Shown here piece after piece: positions 10,680 to 20,315 of a stretch of 64,000 nt of DNA. The notes under the pieces were generated by a model. That model was not told the DNA's origin, made no database searches, and worked only from the letters and a program-made list of their open reading frames with translations. Source of the DNA: Gracilaria gracilis (lineage: Eukaryota; Rhodophyta; Florideophyceae; Gracilariales; Gracilariaceae); contig JARGSG010000004.1 in NCBI GenBank assembly GCA_030374805.1, positions 1 to 64,000 on the forward strand, written 5' to 3'. Position numbers and translations under genes: made by a program. Position 1 is the stretch's first letter, and each line of letters begins with the position of its first letter.

Positions 10680-10815
10680 CACGTGGGCGCTATGAGCACA
10701 CGTGGGCGCCACGTGCCACGTGGGTGCCACATGCCACGTGAGCGCCATATGCCACGTGCGCGCAGTGGCCCACGTGGACGCAGTGTGCCACGTGGACGCA
10801 GTGTGCCACGCGACG
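10680..10815. promoter_or_regulatory. array of eight CACGTG boxes in a divergent promoter
   Basis: Exact CACGTG hexamers start at 10680, 10699, 10710, 10717, 10735, 10753, 10771 and 10789. The last five are exactly 18 bases apart, with decayed versions (CACATG, CATATG, CACGCG) in the same phase. CACGTG is the core bound by bHLH and bZIP factors (E-box/G-box). The array lies between the hAT-like gene (ATG 10523) and the MSP gene (ATG 11102) and could serve both. It may have grown as an 18-bp minisatellite. Confidence 0.6.
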
Positions 10816-11101
10816 CCGGATCTATGATGTGTGTAGATAGTTATATGAAGTGCAGCGCTGTCATGCGCAGTGACGTCACTCGAGTGGCGTGCCATGCGCG
10901 ACCACCACCACTCAGCGCGCAGAACATGAGAATCTCTTGCAACCCGCTATCTCGTCCACCAGCTCCACCCATGCCTCCCGACCATCAACTCGTAGTAGAT
11001 ACCGTTGGTACGCCTTGTACGTGCGACTGTACATCCTCCCCCGCGGCTCCAGTCCAACCTTCTCCGCCCTCCCCCTCGTACCAGCTTCTGCCTTTTCCAA
11101 C

Positions 11102-12580
11102 ATGCCCACCATTCTTAGCACACCGCCACCGGCCAAGGTGCCCGAGCCCAAGACTCCGCCCCCCCTGCGCAACACCAAGTCGTACGGGCTCGCTCAGACG
11201 CACCGGGATGCCACCGACACCTTCTTCACCACCGAGCCGGCTCGCCGCTTCATATTCCGTTCAGCTCTTGACCAGCCGTCTACCGAGACGCTCAAGATTA
11301 CCAACAACTCTCCCGAGACACTCTTGTACAAGGTCAAGACCAATGAACACCGAACTTATGCAGTCAAGTCTGGTTCCGGCCTTATTGAACCGCATACCAC
11401 TGTCGAGGTTCAGATCATTCAGCGCCCTCTTCGAGTCTTTCCTAGGCCGCAGGATGTTGCTCGCCATCGTTTTTTAGTCATTGCCGCACCCATTAGTTCA
11501 GCCCCGAATCGCACAACCGTCAAGCCGGATGCCGCCGCCGACTTGTGGAACCTTGTTCCTGGTAATGCCGTCCGTAAACGTACCCTAGGTGTTGTTGTCA
11601 AACAGAGTGCTTTCTATATCCCGATGGAAAAGCTTATCACTTTCAAGCCGGCCACGCTTGCCTTTGTACCGTCTACCAATCCTAACGGTTCATGCTGTTC
11701 ACATTTAGATGTTACCAATGTGTCCGAGTTTCCCATCTTGTTTAAGATGAAGACTACCAATCAGATGGGCTATGTTGTCCGACCTCGTGTGGGTATTATT
11801 GATCCTCATCAAGATTATCGTATCGAGCTTTCATCTCAGCCAAAGTCCAAACGAATGGATATAAACGGAGAAATCGCCGCCAATCCAATTGTCCCCGTGA
11901 GCAGACCTACTTCTCATGACAAGTTCAAGCTCGAAATAGCTGCTGTGCATTCTGAGAACCTTCTTGGAAATGTCACGCCTCAGGATCTTTGGCCCAGAGT
12001 ATTGGCCGGCGACGTGAGCACTATGTTATTCCCCGTGCTGCGAAACGCCGATCCTCGCAAACTCAGTCCTTCGGAGTTACCCGACCATGCTGCGCATCGT
12101 TTGCATGACGCATTTAAGAGGTTGAATTCGAATGGGGGTGCGGGGAAGCTGCAACTATCCACTTTTGTGGATACTTTGGATGATGTATTGTTCTGGACGC
12201 CGAAGGTTTTACGTCTGCGAGCTGAGAATGACGCGGAACAGCAGCCGTCAATCTTGCACCTGAGCAACATTTCGGATAAGACCTTGTTATACCGCATTGT
12301 TACGGCGAATCGTGGTTTGTACGAGATATATCCTCAGAAGGATATTATCGCTCCTTATGATTCTCTCAATGTGAGTGTGAGTATGCAGAATCTAAAGATA
12401 TCTTCGCAGAACTGGGAATCGCTTTCGGATGAAGCTGCTATTGAGGTTACGAGCATTGATTTGAAACCAGATGAGAGTCTCGATAAGGATGATAATGACT
12501 TGGATGACATGTGGACTTCAGTTGAGGAGAAGGACGTCCTGAAGGTCAAGTTTGACGTTCAGATTCGTAATGCTCTTTAA
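11102..12580 (+). CDS. soluble protein with three MSP-like domains
   Basis: This 492-residue protein has three successive regions that read like major-sperm-protein/VAP immunoglobulin-type beta domains. MSP1 (about residues 40-140) has ETLKITNNSPETLLYKVKT and an IEPHTTVEV turn. MSP2 (about 175-290) has LITFKPATLAFVP, SHLDVTNVSEFPILFKMKT and IIDPHQDYRIEL. MSP3 (about 370-490) has ILHLSNISDKTLLYRIVT and IIAPYDSLNVSV. The T-N-x-x-x-x-x-L-x-K-x-K-T core and the I-x-P-x-x-x-x-x-V turn are the VAP/MSP signature. Unlike VAPs there is no C-terminal membrane anchor or coiled coil. The role is probably protein binding, for example of FFAT-like peptides (inferred). The ATG at 11102 was chosen because upstream codons are leader-like and contain the TACCGTTGGTA motif at 11000. 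Confidence 0.7.
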   Translation: MPTILSTPPPAKVPEPKTPPPLRNTKSYGLAQTHRDATDTFFTTEPARRFIFRSALDQPSTETLKITNNSPETLLYKVKTNEHRTYAVKSGSGLIEPHTTVEVQIIQRPLRVFPRPQDVARHRFLVIAAPISSAPNRTTVKPDAAADLWNLVPGNAVRKRTLGVVVKQSAFYIPMEKLITFKPATLAFVPSTNPNGSCCSHLDVTNVSEFPILFKMKTTNQMGYVVRPRVGIIDPHQDYRIELSSQPKSKRMDINGEIAANPIVPVSRPTSHDKFKLEIAAVHSENLLGNVTPQDLWPRVLAGDVSTMLFPVLRNADPRKLSPSELPDHAAHRLHDAFKRLNSNGGAGKLQLSTFVDTLDDVLFWTPKVLRLRAENDAEQQPSILHLSNISDKTLLYRIVTANRGLYEIYPQKDIIAPYDSLNVSVSMQNLKISSQNWESLSDEAAIEVTSIDLKPDESLDKDDNDLDDMWTSVEEKDVLKVKFDVQIRNAL

Positions 12581-13314
12581 GCTCCGCACCGGAGTGGGGT
12601 GTCTGTGTACAAAGCTATGCATGTGAGGTTGGTGGGATGAACGGTTAGTGAGTGATAGTGGGATAGCATGGACTATCCGTCTATTCACGTATTGACTCAT
12701 CACTCGAAGCGATTATTACTGCGCTGAAGAGTGCCTGGTGCAAAGCAGAATTTGTAGTCACATGTGATGCAAAGATTGGTTTATGAGTAGGGGGGGTTAA
12801 GAGTAGGAGAAGAGAAGCCTTCTAATCCTAGTAATTATGCTTACAAGTGTACGAAAGGTATGTTTCTTAACGTTTGTCTAGTGTACGTTTATCTTTCATT
12901 CGTGTTTTCCGAAGGGCATGGGGAGCTGTTCTGGCGATGCACATAAAATCCTCGTCATGAAAAAGGCATCGAGATCGAAGAACTTTGTCATCTGACTGCG
13001 CTGCCTACTGGGACTTCTTTTGGCATCGTAAGGGTATCGTGTCAAAATGAGTTGAGGTTCGAAAGGGATGGCTCAGTATGAGAGTGTGCAGATACTGCAT
13101 TTGAAACAAACGCTCGGCAAGGATGCGTTTAATGACTACGGTTAACGTTAGCCCCCCTCCCCCTAAACCTACGGAGGTATGTATATATCAATAATCTTTG
13201 TAGCTCATCATGTTATGATAACGCCCAGACAGGAATAGAGAGGCATTCGTCGTAAGCCGCTGGGCAGCTGAATGAATCAATTGCCTTCAACTCGTGTTGA
13301 CCATCTTATGACGA
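12581..13314. other. intergenic, no gene seen
   Basis: This is the 3' flank of the MSP gene. AT-richer sequence without a supported coding frame. Confidence 0.5.
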
Positions 13315-13433
13315 CGTCCTTCTTCTTTTTCTTCTTTACTGTGGTCAACCGCCCCTGATTCCGAGGTGGCCGGAGAATTATCTATAGCTCGTATCTAAAG
13401 CTAGTTCTCTCGCTTAAAGAAGGCCAAAAAACT
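13315..13433 (-). repeat. dispersed structured element, copy A
   Basis: Read on the minus strand it has the family layout: a 5' box TTTTTTGGCCTTCTTTAAG then GAGAGAA; a variable inverted repeat (TAGCT/AGCTA); the conserved TCGGAATCAGGGG; and a 3' purine tail ACCACAGTAAAGAAGAA. The 5' CTTCTTT can pair with the 3' AAAGAAG. In this copy the second stem is weak. No target-site duplication or terminal inverted repeat was found. Confidence 0.6.
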
Positions 13434-13549
13434 TAATGGCAGTTGATCATCGCTATCGTCGTCGAGATGGGAAGGGCAAAGGTACATTCACAAGGATTGT
13501 ATTGTACAAGTTGGCTGTTCTTTTGGAATCTTTCCGTCGTTGATACGAA

Positions 13550-13567
13550 GGTAGATAGTTATCTACC
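13550..13567. promoter_or_regulatory. perfect inverted repeat GGTAGATA-gt-TATCTACC
   Basis: Eight-base arms with a two-base centre carry the same GTAGATA half-site as 10598-10612. It is about 610 bases upstream of the membrane-protein gene at 14176. Possible dimeric binding site. Confidence 0.35.
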
Positions 13568-14175
13568 AAGGGTGTGGTTCTTCTTTTGGGCTTCAGTTCT
13601 TCATTTCTCTCTTGTGCACCCATTCATGCAGTAGTACAGTAGTACGGGGTTGAAAAGATGAGGGGAGTATATATTGTGTAGCAGCAGTATGCGAATAACG
13701 CAGACCATTTAATAAATTATACCTTCGTGATAACCCCGTGAGTGGAGCACGGCTACTGATTTGTGGTTTGTGGCTACGGTGCAAAGATAAGTGTTATAGG
13801 TTGTTGGGGTTCTTAGCATACCCCCGCGTACGAGTAATTCACGTACGCGTTTCATAAATGAGCGAGAGAGAGATACCTTCGTGTATCTTGGGCAGGGCAG
13901 CCTGGCTCGAAGCCAGTTGGCTCCCCCTCATCGCAGTTTCTCCGCTAGCCTTACTACTCCCATACGGGTTTGTTGCCCTGTAGCTTTCCCACGTCATCAG
14001 CCATGCGAATGACACTCCAATATTCATATAAGAGCACTCAAAACGCGAGTACGTTCCGATGTGATTCGCACAACCTCCTCTAACGTCACGATGCATTGAG
14101 CCTTGGCATTCGAAAGACGACTCTCTCACTCACACAACACATGTGCGTTATATGACACTTACCCTCCCTTAAAGC

Positions 14176-15768
14176 ATGACCACGATTCCCATAGATTCTC
14201 GATTCGTCAATGCCGCAGTTTACATTGTTGTTGATGTCTTCGTCTTTGCCGTTTTGGTGGTAGCGCTGATCTCCTTCCAAGGCTGGCATACTAGACGAGC
14301 CCTTCTTCGGGGCGAACGAGTTTCGTTATGTGAGTTTCGATTCTCGCCTCTCGCGGGAGGGGTAGTCGCCGATGGTCACCGTTTCTCAACTCTTCTTGTA
14401 GGTGTTCACTTTATACTTCTTGGAATTTTGTTTGCCTTAGCCTTGGGCATCAACGGCAGAACAGGTAAGGCAACACGCCTTATAACCCGCCAATACATAT
14501 CTAATTTGGATCCACCAACTGCGGTCATTGTCTCTGATGATCGAGTTTTCCCGCAGATCATGGCTGGTTGCAGTGAGTTCAAGAATGAAAGGCTAACTTA
14601 CTATCCTGTCGCCTTTGACCAAGAACGGACACCTTCCATCCCGGTGTCTACCCGTCATTTGAGGCAGAGTCTCAACGGCAACATCGGGACAGCTGTTAAC
14701 TCCGGAAGCGTGGTGTGCCAACGGTACGAAGGTGCCAAACCACTGCTCACCGTGGCACGGTGTGGAACTGACCCTCATTCCTGTTGCAATTTGAGTCTTT
14801 CTCCTCGAGTACGTCTTGATCTTCAGAGAGGGCAAGGCGGACCCGAAGTTTGGCGTAAGAACGAGGTGCTACGAAGCAGTGACTCGGTTATTCTGAGAAG
14901 AAATGTGGAACCTGTATCATATGATATGTCAAGCGTCGCATACGATCGATTAATTTGTCTGCAGTTTATGTCAGAATCCGATACACAATCTTCAACAAAG
15001 TCTCGAATGAACTGCATGTTGGGGAAATGGAATGACAACGGCGCCAAGTTTACTTTTCGACTTGGGAATGCAACGTTTCCGGATTCGCTGCAAGAGAATG
15101 TATTCGACGTTGGTCGAGCTACAAGCATGCAGTTCACGGCGTTTTCGGTTGAGACAGAGATTAAATGGAATGGTGATGCTGAGGTCATTCTCAGCAACGG
15201 TTTGCATTCAATAGGAGGAAACATGGTACCGGCTCGGTTGTTCTTAAACACATTGGTTAGTCGTTCATCACTTGCCCTGAGGGTAACGGACGAAGCAATC
15301 TACGAGGAATATAATATTAACGTAACGGACGTGAGCACTCCAACAGTAGTCGGTTACTCTATTCTTGTTGGACTGGCTGTGTTGATTTTGCTCTCCAAGC
15401 TAATAAGCCGTTGGTGGGATTCTTTTGACAATGAGATACGTCCATGTGTACCGGATATAACGACATATGATGGTTTATTGACGCTACTGAAAGGCGATGA
15501 AACACGCCGATGTGCAAGGCGAACTGAACGTGCCAATGTAGAATTCGGAATTGCGTCGGTGGGTACCAACGGTACTATATACAGCTTGGGCCCTGTGGAA
15601 GAAGGCATGAGGGTGGTGAAAATGCCGCCAGAAGGCCTTCTCAGATGGCACCGATCTGTCGAAGACTTTATGGCAGCTACGAAAGACGACGAAACGCTCG
15701 AGACAGCTTCAACCAACTCTGTGAATGTTACGGTGAAAAATATTGAACCTGAGCGCGAGAGACACTGA
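14176..15768 (+). CDS. membrane protein with large Cys-containing middle domain, unknown family
   Basis: This 530-residue protein is not recognised. Hydrophobic segments lie at about residues 12-36 (YIVVDVFVFAVLVVALISF), 74-95 (LLVGVHFILLGILFALAL) and 390-412 (VVGYSILVGLAVLILL). The roughly 290 residues between the second and third segments have several Cys (including HSCCNLS) and N-x-S/T sites, consistent with a non-cytosolic domain. The C-terminal 120 residues are polar and charged. Predicted topology is three membrane spans, with the last tail on the opposite side from the middle domain. No enzymatic motif is visible. The long uninterrupted frame and ordinary composition support a real gene. 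The ATG at 14176 is the first in frame before the first hydrophobic segment. Confidence 0.6.
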   Translation: MTTIPIDSRFVNAAVYIVVDVFVFAVLVVALISFQGWHTRRALLRGERVSLCEFRFSPLAGGVVADGHRFSTLLVGVHFILLGILFALALGINGRTGKATRLITRQYISNLDPPTAVIVSDDRVFPQIMAGCSEFKNERLTYYPVAFDQERTPSIPVSTRHLRQSLNGNIGTAVNSGSVVCQRYEGAKPLLTVARCGTDPHSCCNLSLSPRVRLDLQRGQGGPEVWRKNEVLRSSDSVILRRNVEPVSYDMSSVAYDRLICLQFMSESDTQSSTKSRMNCMLGKWNDNGAKFTFRLGNATFPDSLQENVFDVGRATSMQFTAFSVETEIKWNGDAEVILSNGLHSIGGNMVPARLFLNTLVSRSSLALRVTDEAIYEEYNINVTDVSTPTVVGYSILVGLAVLILLSKLISRWWDSFDNEIRPCVPDITTYDGLLTLLKGDETRRCARRTERANVEFGIASVGTNGTIYSLGPVEEGMRVVKMPPEGLLRWHRSVEDFMAATKDDETLETASTNSVNVTVKNIEPERERH

Positions 15769-15871
15769 ACGCAACGAATCTGTACAGAAGGGGAATGAGA
15801 ATTGCTCTTTGTTCAATACTGAAATACTGAAACGAATTCTGAATCGTCCATAGGCGTGTCTTAGCACTCTC

Positions 15872-16252
15872 ATGAACTCGGAAGCAGCCTTTCATCAGCG
15901 GGTTCGTTCGTTCGTTCGTTCATCAGCGGAAAGAGCGGAAGCCCATAAGCGTACAAAGTACGACGAGCTGTGCGATCTTAACGGTGTAGAGCACGTCCCG
16001 TTCGCGCTAGCTAGACATCCATGGGGCTCTCGGGCCCTCAGCGAAAGCCTTTCTGCGACGCATGGCCCGCCTTGCAGCAGAGCGGCAGGGGTCAGAGACG
16101 GGATGGGAGTAGAGCTACCGCAACATAGCTCTCAAAATAGTAGCCACCCAACAGCGCCTTACAGCTGCCTCTGTCAATGCACGCCGCCTGTTGCCGACAA
16201 GCGCAGCGGTGCCACCCGGCCCCGGTTAACACCGGAGCCCTTGCCTAAATAA
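15872..16252 (+). pseudogene. possible LINE/reverse-transcriptase polyprotein remnant
   Basis: A short frame contains KRTKYDELC, EHVPFAL and a Gly/Ala-Leu segment. This resembles the region downstream of the RT domain in LINE-type polyproteins (pattern K-x-K-Y, then x-P-F-x-x-x-x-x-G). After about 16060 a neighbouring frame gives a continuation (ALKIVATQQRLTAASVNARR) like the usual x-L-S-V-A-L-Q-R-x-N-A-R ending, implying a frameshift. There is a (TTCG)4 microsatellite at its start (15903-15920). No RT catalytic motif is present. Identification is by pattern only. Confidence 0.3.
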
Positions 16253-16650
16253 ATGCGAAGACGTCTATCTCAGAGAAAGCGCTTTTATTTTAATCGGTTC
16301 AAGCTTTGGCAAGGTGAGCTTTCTTGCATTGCTGTAGCTGTTTCAGCAGCAAAGAGCATATCAATGCTGCCTCCTGGCGCTGCTTAGCGCCAGTCCAGCC
16401 CAGCAAACAGCGCAAGCGATAGCTAGGAGTGGGGGGGCGGGAAGAAAACGCGAAGAGAGGCCGCGGCGGCGGCTGTAGTTGCAAAGCGGTTAAGCGCACG
16501 GCTCCACGAGGCGCGGAGTCGGCCGTGAGCGTTCTCGGCAGCGACGAGCGGTGGAGCTGGCGCGCTTGACCCTGCAAATAAAGCCTTTTCCGCGTGCCTC
16601 GAAATCCAAGTATTCACTGCCCAGTAAGCCTGCTTCCCAGGAAGGTGAGT

Positions 16651-16671
16651 AGATTCTACTCAGTAGAATCT
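16651..16671. promoter_or_regulatory. perfect inverted repeat, 10-base arms, one-base centre
   Basis: AGATTCTACT and AGTAGAATCT are exact reverse complements around a single C. The architecture is the same as at 54482-54502. No gene is adjacent. Confidence 0.4.
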
Positions 16672-16797
16672 GTTGCTGGTACTAATTTTGCAAAGCTAAA
16701 GGTTTATTGGTCTACTGTATCTATGTACGTATATCTAGTTGTGACTCGGAGCGATATTGCGTGTAGGATGCCACCTGGGTTCGTTTTAATCACGGGA

Positions 16798-16888
16798 ACG
16801 TCTTCTTCTTTACCGCTGTCCTGAGCTCCCTATTCCAAAACTCAGATCCACTCACCCAAGTGGTTCTCTCTCCTCAAAAAGGCCAAAG
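16798..16888 (-). repeat. dispersed structured element, copy D
   Basis: Minus-strand reading: TTTGGCCTTTTTGAGGAGAGAGAA, hairpin I CCACT/AGTGG, hairpin II CTGAG/CTCAG enclosing TTGGAATAGGG, then GGTAAAGAAGAAGACG. The stem sequences differ from copies B and C while pairing is kept. It points away from copy B, 123 bases off. Confidence 0.55.
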
Positions 16889-17011
16889 CCCTGTTGCGCC
16901 ATTGTCGGACTATTTGCAGCATACCAAATGTATTCATTCTTGAGTGCAGCAGAATAAGAGTCAGTGGTCGGTTCCATCCATGTGCGTTTCACGTTTACAA
17001 TGGCCATTACG

Positions 17012-17118
17012 GTTTTCAGCCTTCTTTAAGAGAGAGAACTATCTTTCGAGAATCTTTAGATAGAACTACTGTTGTCTTGGAATCAGGGACAGCTGACCAT
17101 AATAAAGAAGAAGAACTG
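17012..17118 (+). repeat. dispersed structured element, copy B
   Basis: Layout: TTTTCAGCCTTCTTTAAGAG, hairpin I CTATCT/AGATAG, hairpin II CTGTTGTC/GACAGCTG (7 of 8 pairs, one G-T) around TTGGAATCAGG, then GACCATAATAAAGAAGAAG. It lies head-to-head with copy D. Confidence 0.6.
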
Positions 17119-17506
17119 TGAGAGTGGAGAGGAAAATGGAGCGTTGAGTGACATTCAGACCTTGAGAGGCACGAAGACTAGAAATTAATTCAGAGGGCTA
17201 ACGGGCTATGAGGGATAGAACGTTAACCTATACACATGTATTCGTGTATCTAACCCTGTCCTTGCAACAGCAAGTTGCTTGCAGGAGAGCAAACAAGGAG
17301 GATCGGGTGGTGATGAAATAAGGTTGTGCGTTTCTCTGGTTCTCGCCAAACGTTGTGGACGGCTGTGGTTGTGCGAACAACACCCCGCTACATAGTAAAC
17401 CAATATCTAATTGCGTTCTTGGCGAAGAGTTACGTCACTGGATGTGGGGGACTTTGGTGTGCTTATGATATCGGCTTATGCTTCTCGGTTAGTCCAACAT
17501 CATGTT

Positions 17507-17547
17507 GCTATCCATCATGTAAAATTAGACTATCCATGATGGATAGC
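17507..17547. other. perfect 13-bp stem-loop
   Basis: GCTATCCATCATG (17507-17519) and CATGATGGATAGC (17535-17547) are exact reverse complements around a 15-base loop. It lies in a gene-poor stretch. It could be an RNA hairpin or a remnant of an inverted-repeat element. Confidence 0.5.
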
Positions 17548-18410
17548 GGACTCACCAAAGCTATAGATACCGCAAATGTATGGAGCAGAAGCCGCTTGAA
17601 ACCCTTCATCGTGTCACCATTACAGCAGGATCAATATCGTCGAAACTAGCAGTAGCGTTAGCCCTCTTAACCCATGTAGATACCTTGCATAATTATAGGC
17701 GTGAGGCGAAGGTTAAACGTACCTTCCCGACTCTCATCGCCAAGCTCAATAATTCCCCTCTGAAACGCACTGGGCTCCAAGCCCACAAAATGTAGGGCTT
17801 CCGAGTTCAATTATCTAGAGGGAAGCTCGTTGGGTGAATGAGGCTGAAAAGATAATGCCTTATTATGTGGACGTGGAAGGCAAAGCTGCGATACAAGAAA
17901 AGATGACAACGACAGACCAACAGCACGATGATAGCGAGAACCAATGGGGTCATGATGGCCTTCCAGTTGAATAGTGTGATGAGAGATGATGCTATTCGAC
18001 CGGTTCGGATGATTCTCCAGGATACAAAGCATCTGGTGCATCTGGTGCCTCCAACATGGACCTCAAAAGCTTTTTAAGTAGAGAAGGCGATGTGAGATGG
18101 AGATTGCGTGTATATAGCGATAATTTGCAAAACCGGAGATTTTTGTTTGGAAACAATTGGGTTAGGCGAAGTCGCCTCTTCTTGTTGTCTCATCAGTTCT
18201 TGGCCTCCGATGAAGATCCGTCTACGTTCCCATTTCGCTCGAAGTCGTCTCGATACAAGAATAAGCGATGGATGTTGATAGCCGTGAACATGTTTGTTTA
18301 GCCTTACGCGCAGTGGAGATTATGGTATGGGGGGCTATGACAACTGCTACAACCCGTGGCTGCTGTTGAAGAGGTGGAATGCATCAACGCGAAGGATCAC
18401 CCAACATGGT

Positions 18411-18473
18411 TACCGTTGGTACCGTTGGTAAGTTACCACCAATGGTAACCCTTTACCGTCAGTACCAACGGTA
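18411..18473. promoter_or_regulatory. cluster of three exact TACCGTTGGTA motifs in an imperfect hairpin
   Basis: TACCGTTGGTA occurs at 18411-18421 and 18420-18430, and in reverse at 18463-18473. The intervening bases (CACCAATGGTAACC) are partly complementary to the first arm. The same 11-mer occurs in the MSP leader (11000-11010) and upstream of U1-C (37372-37382). It contains CCGTTG, which matches the MYB recognition core CNGTTR. Confidence 0.45.
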
Positions 18474-20212
18474 GCGTTACCGTTTCCCCAACCGAGGTTT
18501 GACTAACTCTACGCACATTCGTTCTGTAACAGCCATCGTCGCGGTACAACTTGTCCGTACAAGCGTACACGTACACAGTACATTACAGCAGCACCGATAT
18601 CGAAGGTAATTTACACGTGCCGCGTTCGCGCGAGAACCTTCGCACATAATCTATTCTTTGTTCTGAAACGGGCTTCATGATCCTCCAATTGATCCTTTCT
18701 CGCGTTAGAACTTGAGAAAGCAGCAGTCTGTTCGTTGTCGCCTACAAGGGTAGATAGAGTAGGAACGGCTACAGGGATAACTCTTCACTCGAACCATGAT
18801 TCTTTTTCTCGCTCGATTCATTTGCCCAATGCATTCGCTCCGTTTGTCCCAGAGCTCTTCTTCCGTGCCAAAAATGTACTACTGTATAAACAACCTCGAT
18901 ACTTTTCTTTGAATTCTCAAGGGCTTTGAGTTTTCAAGGAAGTACTTCATCTTGGATACCGCTTTAGTGTTACTCTTGGATAGAATGCGAGGCTCTGCTC
19001 TGTTTCTTCTATCCTGATGTAGACAGTACTGCATTAGTTGGTAGCTTTCAAAGATCGCCCCGCCATAGTTGTCATTTCGCGAAAGGGCTGCGATCGATTC
19101 CCTTTCTTGCTCTTGCTGAGGGATATGGATTGCCCTTGTTGGCTCAGTGAAGAGCGTCACAGTAGTAGTCGAGGATCTTGTCGACCCTCCACTATTACTT
19201 AGACGCACCCACTGATGTTGAAACCGTGGCAAGTGTTTGTGTCTATGAAAAGCAGGGCGCTCTTAGTTATTAGTAGTTTGTGGATGTCGTTGTTTCGTTA
19301 ATCCATTTTGCTTGTTACTCGTAGCTTTTCAGTTGCCAGAGACTCACACATCTTTTCCTACTTTGGATTTCAACCTAGACACGAACTACAAATCGATGAT
19401 TTCGTGAGCGTAACATTAGTTTTGTTGGGCTTCCCATCTACGTTTGCGTTACGCTACTCTCGATTATAGCCTTTCCATTCCTTGTGTTATTTCTTGAAGG
19501 ACTGAAAACTCATCTGCGAAACACAAAGGACCATAAGGCGCCTTGTACGTACCCTGTTTTGTCGGCAACGAGAAGATATCGACATATCGATATTTTCTTC
19601 ATCCGAATCTCATGCATTCGCAACATCAACCCAAACTAGCACTTATTCCTGGACATGAAGGACATGTCAAGCTTTGCCAAAACCTTTCAACTAGTTCCGC
19701 TGACACGATGGGCATCCATTCAATTGTATCAAGTCAGCAATGGCCCATGTTGACCATGAGGTAGTCGTACTCCTGTAGTGTCCAAAAACGCATCGCAATT
19801 TATGTCAATGAACGTATACAATCACATCACGTACGCAAACATGCGGTTCTGTATGCACTCTCTGGGTCCACTCAACCAGCAACAGAGGATGAGTATATGG
19901 TACACCTTCCAAATCAAACGAAAGAGCTTACAGAACCCTTCCGCATTTATCCATACTCAACCGAGGACAGATTGGACCTGTCAGTGGTGGTGAATTGTCG
20001 TCGACTTTAATTGCTTACAAACAAAGCTTCAACCTGGAGAAGATTATCACGATGGAGTTAAACATGTTCCAGGTTGTAACTGATGAAAAAGGTGTCTGAT
20101 GGTCCCATAATCGGAAGCAAAAGTGAACGCGACGCACCGCAATGAATTTCCGCCCGTTCAAGACAGGAAAGACTTGTCACTAGTAGAGATGATAAGACAA
20201 TGCCGCCTGAAG

Positions 20213-20315
20213 TTTTTGGCCTTTTTTAAGAGAGACGATTACCTGCAGGGTAATCCTCCTGTCGCCTCGGAATCAGGGGCGGCAGACCATAATGAAGAAA
20301 GAAGAAGAAGAACGT
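20213..20315 (+). repeat. dispersed structured element, copy C
   Basis: The best-formed copy: TTTTTGGCCTTTTTTAAGAG; hairpin I GATTACC/GGTAATC (7 perfect pairs, loop TGCAG); hairpin II CTGTCGCC/GGCGGCAG (8 pairs, one G-T) around TCGGAATCAGG; then GACCATAATGAAGAAAGAAG. The stems differ in sequence from copies B and D but pair as well. Confidence 0.65.

Larger units (their letters stand above)
17119..20212. other. gene-poor region
   Basis: No supported gene. A 50-residue frame without a start at 17817-17970 (containing VNEAEKIMPYYVDVEG) has coding-like character and may be a decayed exon. The 17507 hairpin and the motif cluster at 18411-18473 lie here. I found no tRNA-like T-loop with a matching stem. 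Confidence 0.45.

Noticed and set aside
10524-10895. N-terminal extension of the hAT-like frame with WHTAST-type repeats
   Set aside because: It is only the translation of the 18-bp CACGTG promoter array; the ATG at 10523 is a better start.
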